Below are positions 16,149-24,792 of a stretch of 41,468 bases of DNA, piece by piece. Numbering within the stretch: the stretch's first letter is position 1; the number at the start of each line of letters is the position of its first letter. Source of the stretch: Asaia bogorensis (GTDB lineage Bacteria > Pseudomonadota > Alphaproteobacteria > CACIAM-22H2); NCBI GenBank assembly GCA_945901855.1, contig CAMDLT010000035.1, positions 1 through 41,468 on the forward strand, given 5' to 3'. Below the pieces are notes generated by a model, which was given only the letters and a program-made list of their open reading frames with translations, made no database searches and was not told the origin of the DNA. A program made the translations under genes and the position numbers.

Positions 16149-19100
16149 ATGAAGCTTGTTGCGTACGCCCTCCAACGAAGCCGTTTCACGCTTGCGGTGA
16201 CGGCATTTCTCGTCCTTGGCGGTCTCTTTCTCTATCCGTCGTTTCCCGCTCAGGAAGAGCCGACGATTCCCGCGAACGAGGCGGCGATAAGGGTCCTTCA
16301 TCCGGCTTTCGATCCGCAAAGGATGGATGAACTCGTCGTCCGCCCAATCGAGCGTGCGCTTCGCGAGATGCGGGAGACGAAGAACATCACATCGACTATC
16401 CGGCCTGGATTTGCGCAAGTTCGCTTTCAGATTCAGGACGGCACGCCCGACTACGATATGGCGTGGCAGCGGCTTCGCGAAAAGATCGCCGATGTGCGCC
16501 GCGACCTTCCGTATGGCGTTGTCGGCCCCTTTGTCGACGATGATTTCGGTCGGGTCGCGGTCGCGACGATTGCCATGACGGCGCCTGGCTACGATTGGCG
16601 GCAAATTCGTGAGCAGGCGTTTCTGTTTCGGGATCGCCTTTCGGCGATCCCGGGTGCCGAGCGGGTGGGCATTCATGGGCTTGTCGCGGAACGCATCCGC
16701 ATTGAATTGAAACCAACGACCGTCAGCCGCCTTGGCCTCTCCGCCGACGCGATTACCGGCATCCTTCAGCAGCAGAACGTCATCCTGCCGGGAGGGCGGA
16801 TCAATGTTGGATCTATCGAAGCGACTCTCGAGCCGCGCGGCGCCTTCTTGTCCATTGGCGATATTGCCGATCTTCGCTTGGGGTTGGCGTCCGGCGCCAC
16901 CGTTCGGCTCGGCGACCTTTCGAACGTCGTTCGAGGACCGATCGAGCCGCTCGAAACTGCGGCCTTTCACAATGGCGAGCGAGCCGTCGTTCTGGCAGTT
17001 TCCATGACGGCGGGGCGAAATGTCGTCGCGTTCACGGACGATCTGCGCGGGCGTTTGTCCCAATTCGAAGCGCTGCTTCCAGTCGGCTTCAGTTTGGCTC
17101 TGGTCACGGACCAGGGAGCCGTAACGGATCACGTGATCCAAGGGATGGTGGAAAATCTGTTTCTCACGGTGGCGGTTGTTCTGATCGTTACCGTGGTCGC
17201 CCTTGGTTTTCGGGGTGGGGCCATCGTCGGTGCTGCCGTGCCTGTGACCATGCTGGCCGCCTTGATCGGACTCAGTGTCTTCAACATCGAGCTCAACATC
17301 GTCAGCACGGCCGCTTTCATCATCGCGCTCGGAATTCTGGTCGATAATGCCAATGTCGTCGTCGACGAAATGGCGCGCAGATCCGCCGCCGGAGAGGACC
17401 TCCAACACGCCGCCGTTGAATCTGCCTCCAAGCTGGCTGGACCGCTGCTTATCGCCACACTGACCACCATTGTTGCCTTCTCCCCTCCGCTCTTCACCGA
17501 TAATCAGGCTGCGACCTATATGAAGGTGCTGACAGCGGTGATGACCATCACGCTTTTTGTTTCGTGGGTTGTTGCCATCACTGCGGTTCCCTTGATCGCA
17601 CGTTTTGCGCTTCGACAAGGGAGCAGCGAAACACCGTCCTCGCCTGGCCGCCTTGCCGTTCTTGGTTTCCGGTTTTTTGAGGCGGTCATCGCCGCACCGG
17701 GGAGGACGCTGCTTGCTCTCGTGCTTCTCTTTGCAGCGTCGATTGCCCTGTCTCCGCTGATTCCGACTAGCTTCCTTCCGGCGTCGGAGCGGCCTCAGTT
17801 CCAGTTGCCGGTTGAAGCTGCCCCTGGAACATCTGCGACTGAGATGGCCCAACGTGCAGCGGCATTATCCAAGTATTTGACAGAGCCGGACCGTTATCCG
17901 GCAATCGAGCGCGCCCTGGCTTATGTCGGGGAGGGTGGCCCCCGTTTTATCCTCGGGCTGACGCCGCCCGATCCGGCGCCTCATCGGGCCTACCTCGTCG
18001 TGAACGTCAAGCGAGGAACCGATATTCCGGCACTTGTCGCGCAATTGCGAAGCACTTTGCCCGAGCGGTTTCCTGACCTGCTGGCAGAACCCAAGCTGTT
18101 TTCAATGGGATCGACGGATGCCGGAAACGTCATCGTCCGCATCTCGGGCGGGACGGAACGTGACTTGAGAGACAGAGCGGAACGGGTGACGGCTGCCATG
18201 CGTCTCGTGCCAGGCGCCGCAGATATACGCCACGATTGGGAGCAACACCTCTACCGCGTATCCGTCGTTCTTGACGAAGCGGCAGCGCGCCGGGCCGGTG
18301 TCAGCCTTCAAGCGGTTGCCGAGACGCTGGCAGGTCTCACAGATGGGTATGAAATTTCTCAACTTCGGGAGGGCGATCAGTCCATCCCCATCATGGTGCG
18401 GGGCGAAGTCGGCTCGCGCTCTCTTGCACGGCTTCTCGATACGCCGATGCTAACAGAGAACGGTCGCACGGTCATTCTGTCGGATGTCGTTCGGATCGAA
18501 TCGACCAATCAGCCGTCCGTTATCCAGCGGCGAAACGGATCGCCAACGCTCAGCGTTTCCGGGCATCGCCCGGGGTTGACCGCGCAGGAGTTCGCGGAGC
18601 GCTTGAGGCAGACACTGGATCAACTGCCACGCGACGCCGACCGATCGTGGGAGTTCGGCGGCGAGATCAGCGAAAACGAAAGCGCCACGACCGCCATCTT
18701 CAAGTTTCTGCCGCTCTGCCTCCTGTTGATGATCCTCTTGTTTTTTTGGCAGTTCAACTCGGCGCGAAAGGTGTTCATAATCGTTTCGACGATCCCGTTT
18801 TGCATCTCCGGGGTGTTTCTGGTTCTGGTTCTCGTGCAAATGCCGTTCGACTTCATGTCGAACCTTGGCATTTTTGCGCTAATGGGAACCATCGTTTCGA
18901 ATGGAATCCTCGTGATTGAACAGATCGAGGAAGAGCAACGCGCCGGCGTTGGCTTGGAAGACGCCGTCCGCAATGCGTGTCGAAAGCGCGTCAGGCCGAT
19001 TGTCGTTACGCAGGCGACGACGATCCTCGGTCTTGTCCCTTTGCTCATGTCGGGGGAACCGCTCTGGATGTCTTTTAACATGGTCGTTATGGGTGGCCTT

Positions 19101-19175
19101 ACTGCGGGCACGCTCGCATCGCTTGCGTGGGTGCCTGCGCTCTACCTTCTTATGTTCAGGCGGCGGAAATCTTGA
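16149..19175 (+). CDS. RND-family efflux pump, inner-membrane subunit
   Basis: 1008 residues, typical for AcrB relatives. First transmembrane helix at about 11-30, then PAQEEPTIPANEAAIRV (porter domain), a TM2-6 block (VTVVALGFRGGAIVGAAVPVTM onward), a second porter half after residue 560, and TM8-12 to the C terminus. The TM4 proton-relay site reads GILVDNANVVVDE: D399 is kept, while the second acidic position of AcrB is N400. In the TM10 block (TIVSNGILVIEQ) the position corresponding to AcrB K940 appears to be Ser. Such changes occur in RND subgroups outside the classical HAE1 drug pumps. No outer-membrane factor gene is adjacent. Confidence 0.94.
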   Translation: MKLVAYALQRSRFTLAVTAFLVLGGLFLYPSFPAQEEPTIPANEAAIRVLHPAFDPQRMDELVVRPIERALREMRETKNITSTIRPGFAQVRFQIQDGTPDYDMAWQRLREKIADVRRDLPYGVVGPFVDDDFGRVAVATIAMTAPGYDWRQIREQAFLFRDRLSAIPGAERVGIHGLVAERIRIELKPTTVSRLGLSADAITGILQQQNVILPGGRINVGSIEATLEPRGAFLSIGDIADLRLGLASGATVRLGDLSNVVRGPIEPLETAAFHNGERAVVLAVSMTAGRNVVAFTDDLRGRLSQFEALLPVGFSLALVTDQGAVTDHVIQGMVENLFLTVAVVLIVTVVALGFRGGAIVGAAVPVTMLAALIGLSVFNIELNIVSTAAFIIALGILVDNANVVVDEMARRSAAGEDLQHAAVESASKLAGPLLIATLTTIVAFSPPLFTDNQAATYMKVLTAVMTITLFVSWVVAITAVPLIARFALRQGSSETPSSPGRLAVLGFRFFEAVIAAPGRTLLALVLLFAASIALSPLIPTSFLPASERPQFQLPVEAAPGTSATEMAQRAAALSKYLTEPDRYPAIERALAYVGEGGPRFILGLTPPDPAPHRAYLVVNVKRGTDIPALVAQLRSTLPERFPDLLAEPKLFSMGSTDAGNVIVRISGGTERDLRDRAERVTAAMRLVPGAADIRHDWEQHLYRVSVVLDEAAARRAGVSLQAVAETLAGLTDGYEISQLREGDQSIPIMVRGEVGSRSLARLLDTPMLTENGRTVILSDVVRIESTNQPSVIQRRNGSPTLSVSGHRPGLTAQEFAERLRQTLDQLPRDADRSWEFGGEISENESATTAIFKFLPLCLLLMILLFFWQFNSARKVFIIVSTIPFCISGVFLVLVLVQMPFDFMSNLGIFALMGTIVSNGILVIEQIEEEQRAGVGLEDAVRNACRKRVRPIVVTQATTILGLVPLLMSGEPLWMSFNMVVMGGLTAGTLASLAWVPALYLLMFRRRKS

Positions 19176-19433
19176 TCTTTCTTTAGACTGCCGGGTGGGT
19201 GGGAGATGCGCCTTCGGGGTATCCGTCGTGAGTACCCATAGGAAAGTTAGAATAGTCTGCGTGACGGAGTTTTTTGGTCCCCGTTAATCCTTTTGAGGAG
19301 TGACTTGACCGAGTTTTGAACCAACCCAATCAAAAGATCAGAGCCGGGCTGGATCACTCAAAGCCGCGCCAGATATACAAACGTGGTCAGATTGCTAAAT
19401 CTACGATCAGTGTTTCGCAGACGTCCCGCCAAA

Positions 19434-19485
19434 GGTTCTCACCTACATCCACTACGGCACGCCGGCGCTGACGAAAGTGAGAACC
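19434..19485 (+). repeat. 52-bp hairpin repeat, copy 2
   Basis: GGTTCTCAC (19434-19442) pairs perfectly with GTGAGAACC (19477-19485), a 9-bp stem. Same length as the other three copies with no gaps. Preceded by CCAAA. Confidence 0.8.
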
Positions 19486-19492
19486 CCGATAA

Positions 19493-19548
19493 GCCGAAGC
19501 CTCCGTTAACAGCGGTCTCAAAATGTCCCGATTGTTCTGACGACGGAC
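19493..19548 (-). repeat. Right arm of the 56-bp imperfect inverted repeat
   Basis: Reverse complement of 11773-11828 with five mismatches, all between positions 25 and 35 of the arm. Adjacent to hairpin copy 2. With the left arm it encloses the TetR/RND efflux module. Confidence 0.8.
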
Positions 19549-19620
19549 GCTCCCCGAACGTAAAAAATACTTCGGCGACTCAGGAAATAGAAACAATGGA
19601 TGAATAACGCTCAAGCCGTT

Positions 19621-20889
19621 TCAATTCAGCTTGCGTACGCCGCACAAATCGATGCCCTCGGTCAAGGCGTTGAGGAAGCTGGTGCGCGTAATTTCAGCCC
19701 CGCGTAGAATCGCGGCCCGCAGATCGGCCTTGTCGAATTTTGCGTGCGACAGGATCGCATTGGTTAGGTTCGTTGGGAATTTGCGACCTGATGGTTTGCC
19801 GGCCGTGTCCTTGATATCGACCGCTGCGAGCTTAGCTTGGGTGAGGTCTGAGCGCCTCAGCACTGCGCCAACCATCACGGCCCCCGAGAGGTCGGCGAAC
19901 GCCAGGGTGGCGTCGGTTAGGTTAGCCTGGAGCATGCTGGCTAAACGCAAATGCGCGCGCGTGAGGTCCGCCCGCGCGAGGTTGGCGTGGTTGAGCGTTG
20001 CCGCACTCAGTTCGATCCCTCGCAGATCCATGCTGGACAGATCGCGGTCATCGAGCACGGCGCGCGAACCCTCGGCGCCCGATGAGTCGATCCAGATTTT
20101 GTGCTCCCGCAGTATCGCACGTACGTCAAACTGCGCCTGCGATTGGGGCTGCTTGATCGGTGGCTCGAAATTGGCGCCCTCGAGATTGGCTGTTTTGATG
20201 TCGATCCCGTCGAGCACGACGCCGCGCAGGCTCGCACCCCGGAGATCGACGCCCTTCAGGACGGCTCCCTGAAGTGTCGCACCATCGAGGACCGCGTCCT
20301 TCATGCGCGCGCCCTCGAGATTGGCACCCGTCAAATCAACATTGGTCAGGATCGCTGCACTCATTTCAGTATCGGCAAGGCCTGTCCCACGCATGGACGC
20401 GCCCGACAGGTCCGCATTTTCGAGTTTAGCACCTTTGAATTCGGCACGATCGAGATTGGCATCTCGGAAACTGGTGCTGCTTTCGCTGCCTTTGCTCGAT
20501 CCGTCATCCCATTGCACCGTCTTGCCAGGTCGGAAGTCGGCACCGCGAAGGTCGCAGTCGCGCATGATGGCGTTGTCAAAGTGCGAGCCGCGCGCGTCAA
20601 TACGACTGAGATTGCCCCCGCTCAGATCGGCGAAACTTAAATTGGCAGCGAAAATGTCGGCCATCGACAGGTCACAATCTTGCAGCAATGCGCCGATTAA
20701 ATTGACGCCGGACATGATCGCGGCTGACAGATTGCGCCCGCGCGCATCGATGGCGCCAAATTCCTGATTGCGCGCATCCATTCGCTTGCCGCCCTGCCGC
20801 CCCATCAGAAAAGCGAAGTGCCCGTCCAGCGCGGTTTCGAAATTTACCTGCTGGAGCGATTTAGCAGTTTTAGATGCAAGGCTTGTCAT
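19621..20889 (-). CDS. Pentapeptide-repeat protein
   Basis: 422 residues from MTSLASKTAKSLQQVNFETA; GGGAG precedes the ATG. After about 60 residues the protein is built of A(D/N)LXX repeats (for example ANLSFADLSGGNLSR, then ADLSGASMRGTGLAD and ARADLTRAHLRLASM), which fold into a right-handed quadrilateral beta-helix. A repeat-free insert of about 45 residues (EPPIKQPQSQAQFDVRAI, then HKIWIDSSGAEGSRAV) splits two repeat blocks. No signal peptide, so probably cytoplasmic. Known members range from DNA mimics to effectors; nothing here selects one. The N-terminal FAFLMGRQGGKRMDARNQEF region is non-repeat and may be a partner-binding cap. Confidence 0.88.
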   Translation of the reverse strand: MTSLASKTAKSLQQVNFETALDGHFAFLMGRQGGKRMDARNQEFGAIDARGRNLSAAIMSGVNLIGALLQDCDLSMADIFAANLSFADLSGGNLSRIDARGSHFDNAIMRDCDLRGADFRPGKTVQWDDGSSKGSESSTSFRDANLDRAEFKGAKLENADLSGASMRGTGLADTEMSAAILTNVDLTGANLEGARMKDAVLDGATLQGAVLKGVDLRGASLRGVVLDGIDIKTANLEGANFEPPIKQPQSQAQFDVRAILREHKIWIDSSGAEGSRAVLDDRDLSSMDLRGIELSAATLNHANLARADLTRAHLRLASMLQANLTDATLAFADLSGAVMVGAVLRRSDLTQAKLAAVDIKDTAGKPSGRKFPTNLTNAILSHAKFDKADLRAAILRGAEITRTSFLNALTEGIDLCGVRKLN

Positions 20890-21039
20890 AGGATCTCCCA
20901 CATAACACCCCGGCAACCCCGGTCTTTGTCCCGGGTCTCGAATCAACGTGGACTTCACGACACGCGGTAGAATCGAAATCCTCCAATGGTCTCGATTCCG
21001 CTCGACTGGGCGCAACCGATGCGATCGAAGATTCCTGTG

Positions 21040-21504
21040 TTACTTCTTTTTTGAAATAACTGTTTTGATTTCATCGAGGCTATCGGCAACACGCTGGTGC
21101 ACAACTCCCATTGCGTCGGCCTGCGACTTAGCGACGAGTTCGACAAGCTCGCGTATGTTCGCAACCGCGCGCTCGAAAGCGTCCTTGAAAATTTCGGCCT
21201 GCTTGACAGCCTTTTCTTCGGGACCGTCTGCGGCCATCAATTCGCGCGCGGCGGAGGAAGCTTCTTCCATCGTCGAGCGGAAGATTTCGGACTGGCGGTG
21301 GGCGATCGCCTGCATGCTTTCGACTGCAAGCTGGTTGGCCTTGGCCAACGCCTCAATGTTCTTCCGCTGCGTTGCGGCAGCGACTTCCATGTCGATGGCA
21401 GGAAATTTGAATTCGCCCATCTGCTTCGACATGTCGAAATTGGACATGTCGAAGAGTTTTCCGAAGTTAAAGTCCCCAGACGGCGCTTTGGCTCCATTTT
21501 TCAC
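21040..21504 (-). CDS. Phasin-family protein
   Basis: About 154 residues. The start is given as GTG at 21504, with AAGGG eight bases upstream; an in-frame GTG at 21513 is possible but sits against the RBS. The N terminus is Met/Phe rich (FNFGKLFDMSNFDMSKQ), followed by amphipathic helix (AATQRKNIEALAKANQLAVE and RQSEIFRSTMEEASSAAREL) and a Lys-rich end, the pattern of phasins that coat polyhydroxyalkanoate granules. No PHA synthase or depolymerase gene is in the window. The AT-rich, 450-base upstream gap may carry its promoter. Confidence 0.85.
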   Translation of the reverse strand: MKNGAKAPSGDFNFGKLFDMSNFDMSKQMGEFKFPAIDMEVAAATQRKNIEALAKANQLAVESMQAIAHRQSEIFRSTMEEASSAARELMAADGPEEKAVKQAEIFKDAFERAVANIRELVELVAKSQADAMGVVHQRVADSLDEIKTVISKKK

Positions 21505-21513
21505 GACGACCAC

Positions 21514-21961
21514 CCTTTTTTTGTTCTTTTTAGGTCCTTGAGAAGAAGTTTCTTGCTGCGAGTATTCCAGCTCGATTCGATCGATGTCCCGATCAGTCCT
21601 CGTCCCAGCGGACGAAATACCGTGCGCGAATGAAGTCGCCTGTGGAAGATTCGGAATCTACTCATTTGTCATTCGGCGCTTTCCCAAGCGAAAACGCGCG
21701 CGACCGATGCAAACCTTGCCTACGACGTGAAGCTGCGGCCTAGCCTCGCCCAAGCTTCGATTATGCTGGATGGAAGAAAACTGTTATAAGTTTTAGCTTA
21801 TTAAGCTGCATCTAAAAACCTGTGATAGTTCTGCCAAAAGATATTGTTTACATCTACTGCATCCACTGCAGATCGCCACTCCTGCGGGCTGTCATATTTT
21901 TCTAACCCTTGGGATTGTGAAACTCAGAAAACGGTTCAAACAAACCGAACCAGTTCTTAGT
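21514..21961. other. Intergenic stretch, partly AT-rich, no gene seen
   Basis: Between the phasin start and the response-regulator stop, both on the minus strand. Positions 21775-21930 are distinctly AT-rich compared with the rest of the window and probably include promoter elements for the phasin gene. I see no ORF with coding character and no convincing terminator. Confidence 0.4.
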
Positions 21962-22594
21962 CTAGATTTTGTCCGCTTGTTCTTCGTTGCTGCGGTTTGC
22001 CCATTCGACGAGGCGCACGAGGGCGGGCAGCGACTTCGACGCAGATTTACGCATGATCGCGGCACGGTGGTTTTCGACCGTGCGCGGGCTGATGCCGAGA
22101 TCGGCGGCGATATTTTTGCTGGGCATGCCGAGCAGGACCATGTCGAGCACTTGCCGTTGGCGCCCCGTGAGGCCGTTCAGTTTGCGTACCGCATCTGTGC
22201 AATGGCTGCGAGCCTCTTCGCGTGCGGGCAAGGCATCGAGTGCTGCGCGAACCGTCGCAACGAACCGCGCGCACGACACCGGCTTTTGCATGAAATCGAC
22301 AACACCCGCCTTCATCGCCTCAACCGCCATCGGGACATCGGCTTGGCCCGTGATCATGATCGCGACGAGATGGTAGTTCGCACTGCGCAGTTTCCGCACG
22401 AGTTCAAGCCCGCTCATGCCCGGCAGTCCTACATCGACGACAAGGCACCCGAATGCACCCAACGGGTGGGCGGCAACGAAGGCTTCGCCGCTTTCGAATT
22501 CCTCGACCGTCAGGCCTTCGTCGGCCAGTACGGCGTGCAGCATCTCGCGGACAGCGCCGTCGTCCTCGACGATGTAGACGGGGGAGGTCGGCAT
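21962..22594 (-). CDS. FixJ/NarL-type response regulator (receiver plus LuxR HTH)
   Basis: 210 residues. Receiver domain: acidic pocket D11-D12, phosphoacceptor D54 (VVDVGLPG), T82 (MITGQAD) and K104 (MQKPVS). The LuxR-type HTH occupies the C terminus (LTGRQRQVLDMVLLGMPSKN, then ISPRTVENHRAAIM). GGAG lies six bases before the ATG. No histidine kinase gene is adjacent, so it is an orphan in this window and its partner must be elsewhere. FixJ-like regulators often serve redox or nitrogen responses, but no target can be named. Confidence 0.93.
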   Translation of the reverse strand: MPTSPVYIVEDDGAVREMLHAVLADEGLTVEEFESGEAFVAAHPLGAFGCLVVDVGLPGMSGLELVRKLRSANYHLVAIMITGQADVPMAVEAMKAGVVDFMQKPVSCARFVATVRAALDALPAREEARSHCTDAVRKLNGLTGRQRQVLDMVLLGMPSKNIAADLGISPRTVENHRAAIMRKSASKSLPALVRLVEWANRSNEEQADKI

Positions 22595-22821
22595 GGGCGC
22601 TCCGATCTGTAGATTTATAAACCTGTAGGATCAGGATACAGCCGACTGCACGATCCTGCATTGATATGGCTCAAGGCTGTCATGTGAACCCGTAACTTCT
22701 TACGGCAATTGACAGTTTGCCCCGGCGGTGCAGAACAATAGGTAGATTCCGGCACTGTTTCTTCCAGCGAATTTAACGCGATCATCGCGCCAAGACCGAC
22801 GTTTCGAAGCGGAGGAACGAC

Positions 22822-23106
22822 ATGACCGAAGTTAACCGCAGCACCCAGCTCGTGCGCAAAACAATGCGAAACCGCAGCGACGCACGAAACGAGGCAAAAG
22901 CTCGCAGTATTATCGTCGAACGCTTACGCGCTCATGCCACTCGCTGTGCCGACCTCGCTGAGCGGGCGGTCGCACTTGGAGTGACCAACGATTTCGATCT
23001 GCTTGCGCATGAATACGAATCGGCGGCCGCTCTATTGGAGTCGGGTATTGAAAGAATTAAGCTTCGTGCTGATCCGTGCGAGCCGTTTCTCGAGCTTGTT
23101 CCTTGA
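22822..23106 (+). CDS. Small hypothetical protein
   Basis: 94 residues from MTEVNRSTQLVRKTMRNRSD, with a strong RBS (GGAGGAACGAC then ATG). Highly charged and predicted mostly helical (ARSIIVERLRAHATRCADLA, then AHEYESAAALLESGIERIKL); no signal peptide or membrane segment. Divergent from the response regulator, with a TTGACA at about 22709 as a possible -35. Not recognised. Confidence 0.65.
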   Translation: MTEVNRSTQLVRKTMRNRSDARNEAKARSIIVERLRAHATRCADLAERAVALGVTNDFDLLAHEYESAAALLESGIERIKLRADPCEPFLELVP

Positions 23107-23692
23107 TCAAGCCGCGAGACAGAGCGTCAGAACTTGCCTTTGGCGTCATTTAGGCACATATCATTGGGGTTCGTGCCGACAGGCAAGGCTCCGTGCAAGC
23201 GATTGAGCACCGCAGCCACAACGAAACCGAGCGCGCGCCGCACGGACCTCGTTGCAATGATTATCATCGACTGTGCGCGAAGTGTTGCGTGCGGTTCTGG
23301 GAGTGGCTTTGGAGGGCGGCGACGGCGTGCGCATGGGGCAAGTCTCCCCGCTCACGTGCCGACCAATCGCCCACAGCCAGCCAACGGCACCACCATATCG
23401 GGCCAGAGGGCAGCGGCTAAATTGAAAATGGTTAGATTCCGAATCTGCCGTCGGACCGTTCCTGCGCGCAGGCTTGGGGTCGGCAACGAAATCTCTCGAA
23501 CGGAAATCCAACATCCGACCCGCAACGCCTTGTCCGCAACTAGCTGCCTCTGGGATCAGTGGACTGGGTACATACCGTGTCTGTCGAGTCAGCGCGTCCA
23601 TCGGTTTATTCCGGCCCTCGAATACGCTTGTCTAGTTGAAGTCTGAAATATCGCCCGCGCCGATTCGTTCTAAACGACGATCGAGGAAACAG
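23107..23692. other. Intergenic stretch, no gene supported
   Basis: ORFs on both strands exist here, but their translations are Arg/Ser/Ala-rich and low in hydrophobic residues, typical of shadow frames in high-GC DNA. No repeat or RNA structure recognised. Confidence 0.4.
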
Positions 23693-24055
23693 ATGATGCG
23701 ATTGAAACCGACCTTCGACGTTGCGACCGAGTCGGCGCAGGCCGGGCAGCGGCATTTTCAGGCATCCTCCATGGAGCTTTCGGCCTATTTCGCCGAACAA
23801 TATGTCGAGAAGCGCATTGCCACTCCACACGGAACGCGCGTAACCCTCGTTTGCAGCCGCTATTCGATCCTGAAAACAGCATATACGCGACTTGGCGGAC
23901 GAATGTCCGCAGATAGGCACGTGGTAATGCGCAGCCATTCAGCATCAGCCACGAGCCGCGTTTGGGTCGGCGCCATCGTCGGCTTGGTACGATACTCGCG
24001 GCATCGCTTTCACATTCCCAGTCGTTCGGCAACAGTAGCCACGGTCAAGTTCTGA
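23693..24055 (+). CDS. Small hypothetical protein, uncertain
   Basis: 120 residues from MMRLKPTFDVATESAQAGQR. The support is a good RBS (GAGGAAACAG then ATG) and protein-like composition over the first 80 residues (MELSAYFAEQYVEKRIATPH). The last 40 residues are Arg/Ser/His-rich and overlap the cytochrome c start, so the true end may have been altered by a frameshift. Not recognised. Confidence 0.35.
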   Translation: MMRLKPTFDVATESAQAGQRHFQASSMELSAYFAEQYVEKRIATPHGTRVTLVCSRYSILKTAYTRLGGRMSADRHVVMRSHSASATSRVWVGAIVGLVRYSRHRFHIPSRSATVATVKF

Positions 24056-24276
24056 GCGAAACCTGGTGCAGATCCTGCCATCTCGTTTCGGCCGCAAATC
24101 GTCCAAACGCCAACGACGGCGTGCCAAGTTTCCAAGCGATCGCGCGTCAGCCATCGACGACATCGACCGGATTGCGCGTGTTCTTGCAGACGCCGCATCA
24201 GCGCATGCCGAACGACGTTTTGAGCTCTGCACAGACCGAAGATATCATTGCTTACATTATGTCGCTGAAGCGCTGA
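23962..24276 (+). CDS. Small monohaem c-type cytochrome
   Basis: 104 residues with haem motif C36-R-S-C39-H40 and a likely axial Met at M82 in HQRMPNDVLSS, followed by the typical closing helix TEDIIAYIMSLKR. The N terminus (RRHRRLGTILAASLSHSQSF) can act as a signal peptide for periplasmic export, which haem attachment requires. The frame has a TAG at 23914 and no ATG or GTG after it, so TTG at 23962 is the only usual start; GAG lies six bases upstream. It overlaps the uncertain ORF before it. Partner unknown; class I electron carrier by motif. Confidence 0.72.
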   Translation: MGRRHRRLGTILAASLSHSQSFGNSSHGQVLSETWCRSCHLVSAANRPNANDGVPSFQAIARQPSTTSTGLRVFLQTPHQRMPNDVLSSAQTEDIIAYIMSLKR

Positions 24277-24362
24277 CGCAAGGCACGGCCCACCTTCATT
24301 GCCGCCCCTCATAAACGGCCGAAGCCTTCGCCGCACCGGGCAGGCGTTCGAAAAGTCCAAAA

Positions 24363-24542
24363 ATGAAACCGAGGCAAGCGATACTCGCCGGTGTCTTACT
24401 CCTTTCCGTCTACGCCACAATGGTTGCCGTCGCACAAGTCACGCTTCAGATCATCTCGATCGTCAAGATCGACGTGCTGTCGTTGGACAGTTCGGGGAAG
24501 CGCCCCGCTGGGCTTGCGCAGGGCCTTGGCTTCAGTTCTTGA
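24363..24542 (+). CDS. 59-residue exported or membrane-anchored peptide
   Basis: MKPRQAILAGVLLLSVYATM followed by VAVAQVTLQIISIVKIDVLS. A basic N terminus plus a long hydrophobic core looks like a signal peptide with possible cleavage after VAVA, or a single membrane anchor. It starts 86 bases after the cytochrome c stop on the same strand and its 3' end overlaps the convergent His-rich gene by 11 bases. No strong RBS. Not recognised. Confidence 0.4.
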   Translation: MKPRQAILAGVLLLSVYATMVAVAQVTLQIISIVKIDVLSLDSSGKRPAGLAQGLGFSS

Positions 24543-24792
24543 TCGCCGAACCGGCGTATTGCTGGCCGGCCTTTGCCGCTTGATGGTGCGCCTGCTCGCC
24601 GTGCTTCAGCGCCTTCTTCGAACATTGTCCGGCCAGATCCATCTTTCCGTCGGTATGGCATTTTATGGCCTGCTGGTGCTGCTGGGCCGCCATTTCATGG
24701 TGCTTGGCAGCGGCTGCGTGCGCACCGGGGTTGGAGACGATACTCGAACCTGCCGGGACGGCAGGCAAATCCATGCTTTTCGAATCGGACAT
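24532..24792 (-). CDS. Small His/Ala-rich hypothetical protein
   Basis: 86 residues from MSDSKSMDLPAVPAGSSIVS, with GGAG eight bases before the ATG. The central part is rich in His, Ala and Gln (AAAAKHHEMAAQQHQQAIKC, then KHGEQAHHQAAKAGQQYAG), predicted helical, with about nine His and two Cys. A metal-binding or stress role is possible but unproven. No signal peptide. Not recognised. Confidence 0.6.
   Translation of the reverse strand: MSDSKSMDLPAVPAGSSIVSNPGAHAAAAKHHEMAAQQHQQAIKCHTDGKMDLAGQCSKKALKHGEQAHHQAAKAGQQYAGSAIKN

Larger units (their letters stand above)
19176..19620. other. Gene-poor stretch with repeats
   Basis: Contains an ATCCGTCGTGAG motif (19221-19232), a 52-bp hairpin repeat, and the right arm of the 56-bp inverted repeat. 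Just beyond the arm, 19553-19578 can fold into a small hairpin (CCGAACGTA ... TACTTCGG) around an A-run. No protein-like ORF. Confidence 0.6.

Noticed and set aside
15186..17852. An 888-codon open frame on the minus strand opposite the adaptor and RND genes
   Set aside because: The plus-strand proteins have clear family motifs; the antisense translation is Arg/Asp/Gly/His-rich with no membrane or domain pattern. It is a composition effect.
23134..23646. Open frames on both strands in the gap before the small cytochrome c
   Set aside because: Arg/Ser/Thr-rich translations, no ribosome site, no domain; neither frame is favoured.
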